Assembly (NCBI GenBank): GCA_903871735.1
Contig: CAIQHU010000179.1
Location: forward strand, 62,001 to 126,000
Direction: 5' to 3'
Length of the DNA stretch: 64,000 bases
Source: an uncultured beta proteobacterium
GTDB taxonomy: Bacteria; Pseudomonadota; Gammaproteobacteria; Burkholderiales; Burkholderiaceae
Of the stretch, positions 43,868 through 53,771 are shown piece by piece. The notes beneath the pieces were generated by a model, which did no database searches, had not been told where the DNA came from, and saw nothing but the letters and a program-made list of their open reading frames with translations. The position numbers and the translations under genes are program-made. Position 1 is the first letter of the stretch. Every line of letters starts with the position of its first letter.

Positions 43868-45253
43868 CTATTGATCATTCCTCAGCTTATTTTTTATCGG
43901 CCTTTGCCAATCAATACTAGCTTGTTTTGTTCTACTAATAGTCAACTTCTGTGCTGGGGCATCTTTAGTTAATGTTGTACCCGCGCCGATTGTGGCATTT
44001 TTACCAACCCGCACTGGCGCTACAAGTTGGGTGTCAGATCCAATAAAAGCCCCATCCTCAATGACTGTACGATGTTTATTTGCACCATCATAATTGCAAG
44101 TAATCGTACCAGCTCCAATATTGACCCCTTCCCCAACAGTCGCATCTCCGATATAAGATAGATGATTCGCTTTACTACCTTTGCCAACGTCAGCATTCTT
44201 CACTTCGACAAAGTTTCCGATATGAACCTGATCCGCGATTTGTGCTCCAGGTCGTATCCGAGCATACGGGCCAATTACAGCATCTCGCGCGATTTTCGCG
44301 CCATCAATATGTGTGAATGCATGTACCTGTGTTCCGGCATCAATCGTACTATTTTTTATTTGACAATAGGGCCCAATCCTCACTCCAGTATTTAATCGGA
44401 CGCTGCCCTCAAAAATACATCCAATATCAATGAACACATCCGGTTCACATTCTAATGATCCTCGGATATCAATTCTTGCGGGATCAACAATAGTCACTCC
44501 CAAATCCAGCAAGTCTTGCGCAAGATATCCTTGATAAACTCTTTCCAACAAGGCCAGTTGAGCCCGACTGTTCACTCCTTGCGTTTCCCAATCAAAAGTT
44601 GGAGTTGTTGTTCTAATTGGTGTGTAAGCATTGGCAGCTAATGAAACAATATCTGTTAAATAGTATTCACCTTGGGTATTGTTTGGTTCAATTTGAGCTA
44701 ACCAATGATTTAACTCTTGGGTGGGGCAAGCTAAAATTCCGGTATTAATTTCAGTAATTTTTTTGACCAGCGCATCAGCATCTTTTTCTTCAACAATTTG
44801 TACGACCTCGCCGTTTAAATTACGGACTATCCGGCCGTAACCGGTTGGATTATTTACGTGTTGGGTTAATAAGGCCAGTACACCATCTGAGGCGATGTCT
44901 AATAATTGCTTTAGAGTTTGCGTTTGGATGAGAGGTACGTCACCATACAGTACCAATGTAATAACCTCTGAAACTTGCTGATTTAAACCTTGAATGACGG
45001 CATGACCAGTACCCTTTTGCTCATTTTGAAGTGCTACCCTAGTCTTCGGGTAGTGCTTTAATAAATACTGCTGTACTGCTTCACCACCATGTCCAATCAC
45101 AACACAGGGCTGTATATTCTCAGCATCAGAGAGTAAGCTTACCGCATCTAGAACATGCCCAAGCATGGGCTTACCTGCCAGAGGATGTAAAACTTTAGGT
45201 ATAGATGATTGCATCCTCTTACCTTGTCCGGCAGCTAATATCACAATATTCAT
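43868..45253 (-). CDS. glmU: Bifunctional UDP-N-acetylglucosamine pyrophosphorylase/glucosamine-1-phosphate acetyltransferase
   Basis: A 461-residue GlmU. The N-terminal uridylyltransferase starts VILAAGQGKRMQSSIPKVLH, with LYGDVPLIQ and INTGILA. The C-terminal left-handed beta-helix acetyltransferase shows the hexapeptide series, including IGPYCQIKNSTI, IGPYARIRPGAQI, IGNFVEVKNADVG and the catalytic-site NHLSYIGDATVGEGVNIGAG (in part), NYDGANKHRT. It converts GlcN-1-P to UDP-GlcNAc. Positioned between ttcA and glmS, it feeds directly on the GlmS product. Confidence 0.97.
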   Translation of the reverse strand: MNIVILAAGQGKRMQSSIPKVLHPLAGKPMLGHVLDAVSLLSDAENIQPCVVIGHGGEAVQQYLLKHYPKTRVALQNEQKGTGHAVIQGLNQQVSEVITLVLYGDVPLIQTQTLKQLLDIASDGVLALLTQHVNNPTGYGRIVRNLNGEVVQIVEEKDADALVKKITEINTGILACPTQELNHWLAQIEPNNTQGEYYLTDIVSLAANAYTPIRTTTPTFDWETQGVNSRAQLALLERVYQGYLAQDLLDLGVTIVDPARIDIRGSLECEPDVFIDIGCIFEGSVRLNTGVRIGPYCQIKNSTIDAGTQVHAFTHIDGAKIARDAVIGPYARIRPGAQIADQVHIGNFVEVKNADVGKGSKANHLSYIGDATVGEGVNIGAGTITCNYDGANKHRTVIEDGAFIGSDTQLVAPVRVGKNATIGAGTTLTKDAPAQKLTISRTKQASIDWQRPIKNKLRNDQ

Positions 45254-45292
45254 AGTGCTAGTATAAGGCCTTTAATAGCTCTAAATCATTGA

Positions 45293-46195
45293 TTAAGCAA
45301 GAATATGGATTAACTGCAGTGTTTCATCAGCTGGCTGACACGGCTCATTAAAACCCTCATCAATCGCCCGATCACCCGGCGCAGAGTCCGCGAACTCGCC
45401 GGTTGATATATTCTTAAAGTCAAAAAGTTTACTATCCAATAAGTGTGAGGGAACAACCTGGGTCACGGCTCTGAAAATGCTCGCAACCCTGCCAGGGTGT
45501 TGCTTTTCCCAATCTTTTAATAGTGCTTTCATCGCATTTCGCTGAAGATTTTCTTGGCTTCCACAGAGGTTACACGGAATAATCGGAAAATCTTGCTGCA
45601 AAGCATATCTCTCTAAATACTTTTCTGGAACGTACGCCAAAGGCCTAATCACGATATGTTTGCCATCGTCAGATCGTAACTTGGGTGGCATCGCCTTCAG
45701 CTTGCCACCATAAAACATATTTAATAATAGGGTTTCTAGAATATCTTCCCGATGATGGCCTAGGGCAATTTTTGTAGCGCCTATTTCGTCAGCTACGCGG
45801 TACAGAATACCCCGCCGAAGTCTAGAACATACTCCACAGGTTGTTTTACCTTCTGGGACAACCCGTTTGACAATACTATAGGTATCCTGTTCTTCGATAT
45901 GAAATGAAATCCCTAATTTTCTGAGATAAGTAGGTAAGACCTGCTCAGGAAAGCCCGGCTGTTTTTGATCTAAATTAACCGCTATGAGTTCAAACTGAAT
46001 CGGCGCTCGCTCGCGGAGTTTCATCAAAATATCAAGCATGGCATAGCTATCTTTACCACCAGAAAGGCAAACCATCACGCGGTCTTGATCCTCAATCATC
46101 TGAAAATCTGCTATTGCTTGCCCCATCAAACGACAGAGTTTTTTTGCTAATTTATTTTCTTCATAAACTGCTTTGCGTGGGTCAATCGTTGCCAT
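45293..46195 (-). CDS. ttcA: tRNA 2-thiocytidine(32) biosynthesis protein TtcA
   Basis: A 300-residue PP-loop ATPase with an iron-sulfur cluster. It thiolates cytidine 32 of certain tRNAs. The ATP motif is [16 protein letters not shown]; cluster cysteines are in [13 protein letters not shown] and [12 protein letters not shown], and [20 protein letters not shown] is conserved. Length matches E. coli TtcA (311). It is 39 bases before glmU and 8 bases after folB, all on the minus strand. Confidence 0.96.
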   Translation of the reverse strand: MATIDPRKAVYEENKLAKKLCRLMGQAIADFQMIEDQDRVMVCLSGGKDSYAMLDILMKLRERAPIQFELIAVNLDQKQPGFPEQVLPTYLRKLGISFHIEEQDTYSIVKRVVPEGKTTCGVCSRLRRGILYRVADEIGATKIALGHHREDILETLLLNMFYGGKLKAMPPKLRSDDGKHIVIRPLAYVPEKYLERYALQQDFPIIPCNLCGSQENLQRNAMKALLKDWEKQHPGRVASIFRAVTQVVPSHLLDSKLFDFKNISTGEFADSAPGDRAIDEGFNEPCQPADETLQLIHILA

Positions 46196-46203
46196 ATTGA
46201 GTA

Positions 46204-46596
46204 CTATTTTTTGTATTGAAATAATTCAACCCCTACCCCAGCACAATCAGGATAGACATCCGGTTTTTCTGTTGCTACACGCGCAGCAATCACTAAAGGG
46301 TGGGCAAGCATTTGACGCATAATTTCATCACACAATGTCTCTTGCAATTGAATATGCCCCTGACTAACGATTTTTCGAATCGATTCTCGCATAAAGTCAT
46401 AATCAACCACTTCACTTAATTCATCCGAACGAGGAGTATTGTTAATCATTGGCACATATAAATCGATATTGATAATAATACGTTGCTCAGACTGCTTTTC
46501 AAAGTCGTGTACCCCGATCCGAATCGGCACTATATAGTCTCTTAAAAATAGCCGCCGGCACTGCGATAAATCATCATAATCCTGAATATCCTTCAT
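46204..46596 (-). CDS. folB: Dihydroneopterin aldolase
   Basis: A 130-residue FolB-type aldolase in folate synthesis, cleaving dihydroneopterin to 6-hydroxymethyl-dihydropterin. It shows [49 protein letters not shown] and the lysine in [23 protein letters not shown] 46596 has AAGGA just upstream and overlaps the stop of the SDR gene (ATGA). The longer open frame above it lies inside that gene and is ignored. Confidence 0.92.
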   Translation of the reverse strand: MKDIQDYDDLSQCRRLFLRDYIVPIRIGVHDFEKQSEQRIIINIDLYVPMINNTPRSDELSEVVDYDFMRESIRKIVSQGHIQLQETLCDEIMRQMLAHPLVIAARVATEKPDVYPDCAGVGVELFQYKK

Positions 46597-47390
46597 ATTT
46601 CCTTTGTGGGTAAATCGGTTAAAAACATAATGTCTCGATTGATCGCTTGCAAGTGTTGCCCACCGTCTACGTATAAGGTTGTACCTGTGACCGCATTTGC
46701 TGTTGCTAAGTAGCAAACACCTTTAGCTATATCAGAGGGTAATGAGGACCTACCTAAAGGTGTTTGTTGATGTGCTTTTTGAAAGCCCTCTGCAGTCTGA
46801 TCACCTGATACAAGTGTGATGCCTGGAGCAATACCAACCACCCGCAGAAAGGGCGCAAAGGACATAGCCTGCATGTGCATAGCCGACTCTAGGGCGGCTT
46901 TGGATAAGGTATACGAGAAAAAGTCCGGATTCATGTTGTCTAATTTCTGATCTAAGACATGAATAATTACCCCAATAGCAGAGGACTTTGTTAGTTGAGT
47001 TTTCCAAGCATCGTAATAGGATTTCGACAATATCAAGGGAGCAGTAAGATTTACCGCCATATGGGCATGTATATCTTTTGCTAAGACTGTCTGGGGATCA
47101 TCGTATGAAAAAATAGAGGCGTTATTGATCAAACACGATGGTATTCCTAACTGCGCAATACATTGCGGCAAAACACGCTCTAGGTCTTCTTGATCAGCCA
47201 AGTCTGCCTGAATAACCGTCACTCTTCGTCCTAAAGCCCGAATTTGCTGTGCGGTCAACTCCGCTTCCTGGATTGATTTGCCGCAGTGGATTGCAATATC
47301 CCATCCAGCAAGTGCCATCTCCAGAGCAATCGCTTGGCCTAAACGTTTTGCTGCGCCAGTTATTAAAGCAATCTTTGCCGAATCATTCAT
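46593..47390 (-). CDS. SDR family pteridine reductase-like protein (FolM-like)
   Basis: A 265-residue SDR. The TGAAKRLGQAIALEM motif, with Lys-Arg after the glycine region, is typical of pteridine reductases and FolM (dihydromonapterin reductase). The NNAS motif is LINNASIFSYDD, and the active site is YTLSKAALESAM. The C-terminus has VTGTTLYVDGGQHL. Coupling to folB (ATGA overlap) supports a folate or pterin role. It diverges from the NDUFAF7-like gene across 18 bases. Confidence 0.88.
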   Translation of the reverse strand: MNDSAKIALITGAAKRLGQAIALEMALAGWDIAIHCGKSIQEAELTAQQIRALGRRVTVIQADLADQEDLERVLPQCIAQLGIPSCLINNASIFSYDDPQTVLAKDIHAHMAVNLTAPLILSKSYYDAWKTQLTKSSAIGVIIHVLDQKLDNMNPDFFSYTLSKAALESAMHMQAMSFAPFLRVVGIAPGITLVSGDQTAEGFQKAHQQTPLGRSSLPSDIAKGVCYLATANAVTGTTLYVDGGQHLQAINRDIMFLTDLPTKEI

Positions 47391-47408
47391 CGCATAAAAT
47401 AGTTATCT

Positions 47409-48638
47409 ATGGAAATTCTAACTAATACCGAAGCATTAGCACATTGTCGTCAATTATCCAACCTTATTGACTCCGAGGTAAAAAAAAGCTTTGGCTGGCT
47501 ACCTTTTTCACATTACATGGAATTGGCATTATATGCCCCAAACTTAGGCTACTACACTGCCGGATCTATTAAATTTGGCTCACAAGGTGACTTTATCACT
47601 GCGCCTGAGATTTCCCCGTGGTTTGGTGCTGCGGTTACTCAAACTCTCATTCCTGTTCTAAGCTATTTTTCAAATCAATCCCTCCCCAGTCAGATCTTAG
47701 AATTTGGTGCCGGCTCCGGTGCGCTTGCTCAGAGTATTTTACTCACGCTCAAAAGACAAAATCAAATCCTAACTACCTATTACATTCTCGAAGTGTCTCC
47801 AGATTTACAAGCTATCCAAAAAAAACGCCTACAGGCTTTTGTTCAAGAACATCAAATATTAACGTCTATTGAGTGGCTAGTTGAACTTCCTAAAGACTTT
47901 TCTGGAGTTGTTCTAGCCAATGAAGTTTTAGATGCCATGCCAGTTGATCTCATCATTAAACGTGCAGATGGTTGGCATTATCTCGGTATTACAGTAAACC
48001 CAAATCCTCGTTCTCCCTCGTTTTCTGACCACTGGCTTTATTGCGACGGACCACTCGTTGCAGGGGAAGATCTGCCAACTTGCCTACAATCTTCGCAAGT
48101 GGAATTGGCCCTAGGCTACACAACAGAAATTCATCCGCAGGCTAAGGCATGGACACAAACTTTAGCAGAGCAACTACGTCAAGGTATTTTCTTAACGTTT
48201 GATTATGGTTTTCCAGCAAAAGAGTATTACCATCCTCAGCGAAATAAGGGTACCTTAATTGCGCACCACCGGCACCATAGTATCGATGATGTTTTTTATT
48301 TACCCGGCTTGTGTGATATCACTGCCCACATTGAGTGGACCTCAATGAATCAAGTCGCCCAAACTGCTGGGTTAAGCCTCATTGGTTATAGTAGCCAAGG
48401 AGCCTACCTCCTGAATGCTGGAATTGGCCAACTTCTACTTGACCATCTTGATCCGCATGACGCAAAAAACTACCTACCTCAAGCGAACGGGGTCCAAAAA
48501 CTTCTCTCCGAGGCCGAAATGGGTGAACTCTTCAAAGCTATAGCTTGGTATAAAAATTCTTCTCATGATCCGGCCTTTGAGGAAATAACTACAAATTTAC
48601 CCGGCTTTACAGGCAAGCTTCGATTACTTGAAGCCTAG
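47409..48638 (+). CDS. SAM-dependent methyltransferase, NDUFAF7/MidA family
   Basis: A 409-residue class I methyltransferase of the DUF185 family. Motifs are PFSHYMELALYAPNLGYYT, GDFITAPEISPWFGAA, the SAM-binding LEFGAGSGALAQSIL, and VVLANEVLDAMPVDL. Eukaryotic NDUFAF7 methylates a complex I arginine; bacterial roles are unproven. A second complex-I-associated family (NDUFA9-like) lies about 1 kb downstream on the other strand. Its 3' end overlaps cca by 32 bases (tail to tail). Confidence 0.9.
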   Translation: MEILTNTEALAHCRQLSNLIDSEVKKSFGWLPFSHYMELALYAPNLGYYTAGSIKFGSQGDFITAPEISPWFGAAVTQTLIPVLSYFSNQSLPSQILEFGAGSGALAQSILLTLKRQNQILTTYYILEVSPDLQAIQKKRLQAFVQEHQILTSIEWLVELPKDFSGVVLANEVLDAMPVDLIIKRADGWHYLGITVNPNPRSPSFSDHWLYCDGPLVAGEDLPTCLQSSQVELALGYTTEIHPQAKAWTQTLAEQLRQGIFLTFDYGFPAKEYYHPQRNKGTLIAHHRHHSIDDVFYLPGLCDITAHIEWTSMNQVAQTAGLSLIGYSSQGAYLLNAGIGQLLLDHLDPHDAKNYLPQANGVQKLLSEAEMGELFKAIAWYKNSSHDPAFEEITTNLPGFTGKLRLLEA

Positions 48639-49710
48639 ACTGAACGATGGCCTGACCAATTTGCGCTCCAGTGGATTGCCCCATCTTTAAAACAATCTCT
48701 TGGGTATCAAATACCTTCAATCGAAGTAATATTCCTTCTAAATTGGCTACTTGTAAATCGAGTTTTTTTGCCAGTTGAATCAACTCTAAAAGTCTCTCTG
48801 GCTTTCTCCAAAAATCTGCTTGATCTAAAAACTGTAAGTATTCCTTGGCAGATATTGTTGGCTTTTCTAAAAGACTACGTAACTTCCTGAAAATAATGGC
48901 GTACGATTTAATTTCAAGGGGTACTTTCAATTGTAAAGTCCAAGATAGTATTTGCTCTAGATCTACTAAATTCATGAGAGAAGCTACTCGTAACGGTAGC
49001 GTTGCCTGACTACTTGCTACTTGATCTAGGGCTACCACTGTTTTATCTAAGATTCGTTTCTGACATAAATCTTGCGGGAATACATCTTGAATCGCTTGCG
49101 TAGTAGCAAGCATTCCTAGCATCCTAGAAGGATTTGGCTCCATCAAACCCCGACTCAACTCTTGCCAAACTCGCTCGGCAACAAGATGTCTTAACTCCCC
49201 GTCTTGCACCATGTGAGATACTAATTTTTGGGTTTGTGGGTCAACTGAAAAGTCTTTAAAGCGTGCTAAAAACCGCGCTAAACGTAAAATTCGTAAGGGA
49301 TCTTCTGTAAACGCTGGTCCAATATGGCGAAAAATCTTTTGGGACAAATCCAATTGACCTTGAAAAGGATCTATCAAGGGCCCAATAGCCTGACCTGATG
49401 TATCGACTTCTTGAGCTATTGCATTGACTGTAAAATCCCGCCGTGCTAAATCCTCCTCTAAGGAAATATCTGGTGCTGTGTAAAACTCAAACCCCTTATA
49501 ACCCTGCCCGACCTTTCGCTCTGTTCGGGCTAAGGCATATTCGTCTTTGGTTTGAGGGTGTAAAAATACTGGAAAATCTTTTCCAACTGGCAGAAATCCT
49601 AATTCCAACATTTCTCCTGGACTAGACCCAACCACCACATAATCATGATCCGCTCTTGCTAAGCCAAGCAATTGGTCACGGATTGCCCCACCAACCAAGT
49701 AAGTTTTCAA
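48607..49710 (-). CDS. cca: CCA tRNA nucleotidyltransferase (no HD domain)
   Basis: A 367-residue class II tRNA nucleotidyltransferase adding CCA to tRNA 3' ends. Motifs are YLVGGAIRDQLLG, the metal DxD in ARADHDYVVVG, RRDFTVNAIAQ and EDPLRILRLARFLARF. E. coli Cca is about 412 residues and ends with an HD phosphohydrolase domain; here no HD motif is seen and the C-terminus is shorter. The start is TTG 49710 (family members begin MK-YLVGG), overlapping the stop of the upstream gene (TTGA). Confidence 0.93.
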   Translation of the reverse strand: MKTYLVGGAIRDQLLGLARADHDYVVVGSSPGEMLELGFLPVGKDFPVFLHPQTKDEYALARTERKVGQGYKGFEFYTAPDISLEEDLARRDFTVNAIAQEVDTSGQAIGPLIDPFQGQLDLSQKIFRHIGPAFTEDPLRILRLARFLARFKDFSVDPQTQKLVSHMVQDGELRHLVAERVWQELSRGLMEPNPSRMLGMLATTQAIQDVFPQDLCQKRILDKTVVALDQVASSQATLPLRVASLMNLVDLEQILSWTLQLKVPLEIKSYAIIFRKLRSLLEKPTISAKEYLQFLDQADFWRKPERLLELIQLAKKLDLQVANLEGILLRLKVFDTQEIVLKMGQSTGAQIGQAIVQSRLQVIEACL

Positions 49711-50624
49711 CGCATTAAACTCTCTAAAGGGCGAGGAGAAATTTTGAATGTTTCAATGAAAGCATTGGGTAGGCTTGGGTCGAGGATGCTTGGACTTTTC
49801 ATGGATGCTAGATTATCCCGCGACATGACTGTTGGGCCTGGTAACTTCTCTAATAAAAGTGCTTGTAAATATCCCATCCAATCAGGCAGAGGAATAACAG
49901 GTCGGGATATACCCTGTCTTTTTGCTGCAAAACGAATTAATTCTGCTAATGAATAAACTGTAGGCCCGCCAAGATCATATGATTGATGGATCGTTGAAGC
50001 CTCAAGTATGGCTTGCTTAAATACCTCAGCAACATCAAGCACACTGACCGGTTGAAATTGAACATATGCTCCAGCCAATGGCATTATTGGGAAAAAGCGC
50101 TGTAATTTTCCAAACATGTTAATAAAATTATCTGTTTCTCCAAACACAACTGAAGGTCTGATAATTGTCCAGTCCAAGCCTGAGGCCTTCACAAGTAATT
50201 CGGCTTCACCCTTGCTTCGCAGGTACATCGAGGGTCCTTGCAAATCTGCTCCCAATGCACTCATGTGAATATACCGTTGCAAGCGATGCGCCCGCATACC
50301 TGAAATAATGGCTCGTACAATATCAATGTGCGCCACTTTAAACTCTGGACCATATGGGAATGCTTGGCTGGCATGTAATACGCCAACCAAATTAATAATG
50401 CATGCATTCGGATCTAACTGAGCAAATAATTTCTTTAAACTGGCCTCAGAAACATCGGTGTAAAGATGTGTCTGGACCAACTCTTGTCTGCTGTTTTCTT
50501 TTCGCCTAGATGATGACCGTGTCATCAAATGGACTTCAAATTCTTTACTTTGTAATAAGCTCTCAACAATCGCAGATCCAATAAATCCAGTACCGCCAAT
50601 AAGTAATAATTGCTGTTTAGCCAT
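49707..50624 (-). CDS. Complex I NDUFA9-like NAD(P)-binding protein
   Basis: A 305-residue extended/atypical SDR protein related to the NDUFA9 accessory subunit of complex I. The Rossmann motif is LLIGGTGFIGSAIVESLL, followed by INLVGVLHASQAFPYGPEFK, IHMSALGADLQGPSMYLRSK and TIIRPSVVFGETDNFIN. Its bacterial role (quinone-linked or hydroxysteroid-like) is not proven. It ends in an overlap with cca and starts 9 bases after the transglycosylase gene stop. Confidence 0.88.
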   Translation of the reverse strand: MAKQQLLLIGGTGFIGSAIVESLLQSKEFEVHLMTRSSSRRKENSRQELVQTHLYTDVSEASLKKLFAQLDPNACIINLVGVLHASQAFPYGPEFKVAHIDIVRAIISGMRAHRLQRYIHMSALGADLQGPSMYLRSKGEAELLVKASGLDWTIIRPSVVFGETDNFINMFGKLQRFFPIMPLAGAYVQFQPVSVLDVAEVFKQAILEASTIHQSYDLGGPTVYSLAELIRFAAKRQGISRPVIPLPDWMGYLQALLLEKLPGPTVMSRDNLASMKSPSILDPSLPNAFIETFKISPRPLESLMR

Positions 50625-50633
50625 TAGTTTGCC

Positions 50634-52544
50634 CTATGGAAGATTTGACGAAACAGCCTGCGTAGGCCTTACTATGCCTAATTTCTCTTTTAAAGAATGC
50701 GCCTTACCGGTGTATACCGTTCCATAAAAAACAGCGTTCGCAAGAACATTTTTAACATAAGTTCTGGTTTCATTAAAAGGAATTGTTTCAGCATAAATCG
50801 CTCCGTCAACTGCCTTTGTTAAACTTTGCCGCCACTGTTTAGGTCGTCCTGGGCCGGCATTATAGGCGGCCGAAGCTAGCCCCCAAGAGCCATCCAAATC
50901 ATTTAAAACCATACTTAAATAATTACTACCCAGCACTAAATTCGTTTGTAATTCGGATAGCTTTTCGGGCCGATAATCATTCATCCCAATTTTTTTTGCC
51001 ACATACTTGCCTGTTGCAGGCATTACTTGCATTAATCCAGAGGCGCCCACATGAGATTTGGCAACCATGACAAACCGAGACTCTTGTCGAATCAAGCCAT
51101 AAACCCAGTACATATCTAAATGTAGTTTTTGCGTGATGGGTTGTAATTTTTCAATATAAGGCGTTGGGTATCTTAAGTAAAAATTATGTTCGGCTTTCGT
51201 TCGATCCGCCGTATTTACCGCCCGATCAATTAAACCAATTTTCTTGCCGTATTCCGCAGCAGCAATTAGTTCTTGATCAGACATACCACGTAATTCCCAG
51301 TTCCACTCGCGGTTTCCTTCGGTACGTAAATTCATTTGATATAGTTTGGCTGCTTTATCAAACGCAGGTATGCTTTTAGTGATCTTCGCATCCATATCGG
51401 TAACTGTTATTTTGGGTGGGATGGAAGTTGTTCTACCTAACTCCTCTAACGCTAACTGGCCATAAAAATGGTATTGCCCAGCAATCGCCATGAAACTATC
51501 ATTAGCCTTGGGATCGCCAAGTTCCTTTAACGCCCTTCCATACCAATAGGTCCATGCTGGATCTCGATTGCGGATCACCTCAGACATCGTCTCGATCGAT
51601 TCTTTGACAAAACGCCAATCTTTTTCGCGTAAGGCAACTCGAATCTTCCATTCCGCCGACTCAGGAGATAGCAATTGACTACCGCCAAGAGCGTGTTGTT
51701 TGCGGTATGCTTCAATCGCTAAGGGATCTAACTTCTTTGCTAGAAATTGTCCAATAACTCCCCAAGCTAAACTTTTATTTTCTGTACTTGATCGCCAATC
51801 CATCTGCTCTACAGTTCGGTAAGCGTTACTTGGATTTGTTTTTGCATTTCTAACAATATCTGCAATAGGATCCTCGCCCCCCATTCTCTTTGCAACTGTA
51901 TCAAAACCCATTTCTAGTGCGGTTCTACCTAGCGACAAACCCTCCGATCTTGTTAATCCGCCACGCAGCATTAATAATTGCACAGCTTCTGGACATGACT
52001 CACCGAAATATCTTGGATCTAAAAGATTAGCTTTTACTAAATTACCTAAAAGTTTTGGAGACTCGCCTTTGGAAAGCCGTGACATATAGGAATAGCATTT
52101 AACTTGGGTGTCGTCGTCTAAAACAAATTGCGAATACTCTCGGTCAAATAATTGCCAGTCTTTTCTTTTTCCAAGGACTAATAACCAATCATTCCGAAGT
52201 CGATCAGCTAGTCCACTACCTTTATACTTATTTAAAAAATTCTCTACGTCAGCATCTATTTCGTAACTGCCATTGGCTTTACCGGCACTATCGTATAGTT
52301 TTGGCTTTAATCGAAAATACTCCACATAATCTGGCATCTCGTACCCATTTAGCTGATTGGCGAGTTGCCCACTTCGTACCACATCATTTTTTCTAGACGC
52401 CTCTCGTAGGTCCATAAAAATTTGATCTTTAGCTGTCAGGTCGCTAGTTTTAGGATCTGCTCTAGTGAGCCCTAAAGCAGTACTACCTATAAGTAGTGCT
52501 AGCAGATAAAGATATTTAACATTGAGTCTCTTTTTTTGAGGCAT
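50634..52544 (-). CDS. slt: Soluble lytic murein transglycosylase, Slt family
   Basis: A 636-residue exported lytic transglycosylase. A signal/anchor segment (about residues 9-29) is followed by an alpha-superhelical U-domain and a C-terminal SLT catalytic domain. The catalytic glutamate is in YGLIRQESRFVMVAKSHVG, followed by GLMQVMPATGKYVAKKIG and AAYNAGPGRPKQWR. It cleaves peptidoglycan strands with formation of anhydromuramyl ends, which AmpG (encoded about 10 kb away) would import. ATG 52544 is favoured over a TTG at 52556. Confidence 0.93.
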   Translation of the reverse strand: MPQKKRLNVKYLYLLALLIGSTALGLTRADPKTSDLTAKDQIFMDLREASRKNDVVRSGQLANQLNGYEMPDYVEYFRLKPKLYDSAGKANGSYEIDADVENFLNKYKGSGLADRLRNDWLLVLGKRKDWQLFDREYSQFVLDDDTQVKCYSYMSRLSKGESPKLLGNLVKANLLDPRYFGESCPEAVQLLMLRGGLTRSEGLSLGRTALEMGFDTVAKRMGGEDPIADIVRNAKTNPSNAYRTVEQMDWRSSTENKSLAWGVIGQFLAKKLDPLAIEAYRKQHALGGSQLLSPESAEWKIRVALREKDWRFVKESIETMSEVIRNRDPAWTYWYGRALKELGDPKANDSFMAIAGQYHFYGQLALEELGRTTSIPPKITVTDMDAKITKSIPAFDKAAKLYQMNLRTEGNREWNWELRGMSDQELIAAAEYGKKIGLIDRAVNTADRTKAEHNFYLRYPTPYIEKLQPITQKLHLDMYWVYGLIRQESRFVMVAKSHVGASGLMQVMPATGKYVAKKIGMNDYRPEKLSELQTNLVLGSNYLSMVLNDLDGSWGLASAAYNAGPGRPKQWRQSLTKAVDGAIYAETIPFNETRTYVKNVLANAVFYGTVYTGKAHSLKEKLGIVRPTQAVSSNLP

Positions 52545-52602
52545 ACTTATTTCCAATTCAGTCCCTTAATCCGCATCCGACGATTAAATTTTATTGCAAG
52601 AA

Positions 52603-53220
52603 ATGAATCCAAACAATATCCAACAATTAAGAAAAGAACTGCTGGAGCAGCGCCAATTTTTGACTCATGATACTGCGCTCTATAACTCTATTGTGCTACA
52701 AATTCACGAACATGTTTTAATTGCTTTAAACGCCTTAGCGCATATTCAGACCATTGCACTTTATTGGCCAATTCGTGGTGAACCAGATATTCGAGCCGTT
52801 TTAATAGATTGGTGTTGTCAGAACCCCAAAAGACGGCTAGCGCTGCCAATTACAAAAAAAAATCAGCCTCTTACTTTTCACGAATGGGCCTTAGATACTG
52901 TAATGAAGCCAGGTCTTGCGAATATTCCTGAGCCATTTCAAACGCCAGCTATCAAACCAGATCTGGTTTTTGCGCCTTGCTTAGGTTGGCAAGGATTTGA
53001 GCAACGATTTTGGCGGTTAGGTTATGGTGGTGGATATTACGATCGAAGTTTTGCGGATTTTGCCTTAGTTACTAATCCACCAATTTTTTTAGGTATTGGT
53101 CTTGAGGAGTTTGAATTAAGACCTGTTCAATGGCAAACTCAACCACATGACATCGCGTTGGATGGCATCATTACTGAAAAAAATAGTCGATACTCCAAGG
53201 GTTTTGTACCTCACCAATGA
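52603..53220 (+). CDS. ygfA: 5-formyltetrahydrofolate cyclo-ligase
   Basis: A 205-residue 5-FCL family protein converting 5-formyl-THF to 5,10-methenyl-THF with ATP. Visible features are an N-terminal LRKELLEQRQF helix, ALYWPIRGEPDIRAVL, the substrate region PDLVFAPCLGWQGFEQRFWR and the signature RLGYGGGYYDRSFADF. It complements metF and folB in folate metabolism. ATG 52603 is preferred over an in-frame TTG at 52594. The stop overlaps the DUF1439 gene start (ATGA). Confidence 0.93.
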   Translation: MNPNNIQQLRKELLEQRQFLTHDTALYNSIVLQIHEHVLIALNALAHIQTIALYWPIRGEPDIRAVLIDWCCQNPKRRLALPITKKNQPLTFHEWALDTVMKPGLANIPEPFQTPAIKPDLVFAPCLGWQGFEQRFWRLGYGGGYYDRSFADFALVTNPPIFLGIGLEEFELRPVQWQTQPHDIALDGIITEKNSRYSKGFVPHQ

Positions 53221-53771
53221 CAGCCATTAACTATTATCGACGCCAAGTTCTCCAACAAATTAGTTTCTTTGGAATGTATCTAGGAGCCTCAGGAATATCT
53301 TATGGGGCAACTAGTTATTTTCTCTCCGGCTCTCTCATTAACCTCTTCCTATTAACGCAATCGCCGATTCAAAGAGAACTCCTTGGCATAATCAAGGTTA
53401 ACTTGATTTCTCCTGAATTACGCTTTGATGAACCCCGCCAACGTCTTATTCTTCAGAGCGACTTAACTATTAGCTTGGATAACTCACAGCCAGTTCAAGC
53501 ATTGATGCAGTGTAGTTCTTCTTTTCGCTATGAGGTAAGTAGTCGAAAAATATTCTTAAAAGACCCATTAATCGACCAACTTCGGATAGAAAAAATAGAC
53601 GATAAAATTGGCCTAAATCACTTAATCCTTAGCCAAATTAACCCATTTCTATCCGGTTGGATTAATGGATTACTCGTTTTTGAATTCAACTCTAAAACCC
53701 AGCCTATTTTTAAAAAGACTCCCTCAGATATCAAAATTGAATCTGAAGGAATTCGGTTTTATTTTAGTTAG
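53217..53771 (+). CDS. DUF1439 family (YceB-like) protein
   Basis: A 184-residue protein with an N-terminal hydrophobic signal/anchor (FFGMYLGASGISYGATSYFL) and a YceB/DUF1439-like remainder: QSDLTISLDNSQPVQALMQC, SSRKIFLKDPLIDQLRIE, a helix ILSQINPFLSGWINGLLVFEF and a C-terminal strand IKIESEGIRFYF. The fold resembles tubular lipid-binding proteins, but no function is established. No lipobox cysteine is seen, unlike E. coli YceB. It is coupled to the cyclo-ligase gene by ATGA, and its stop overlaps that of metF by 4 bases. Confidence 0.8.
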   Translation: MTAINYYRRQVLQQISFFGMYLGASGISYGATSYFLSGSLINLFLLTQSPIQRELLGIIKVNLISPELRFDEPRQRLILQSDLTISLDNSQPVQALMQCSSSFRYEVSSRKIFLKDPLIDQLRIEKIDDKIGLNHLILSQINPFLSGWINGLLVFEFNSKTQPIFKKTPSDIKIESEGIRFYFS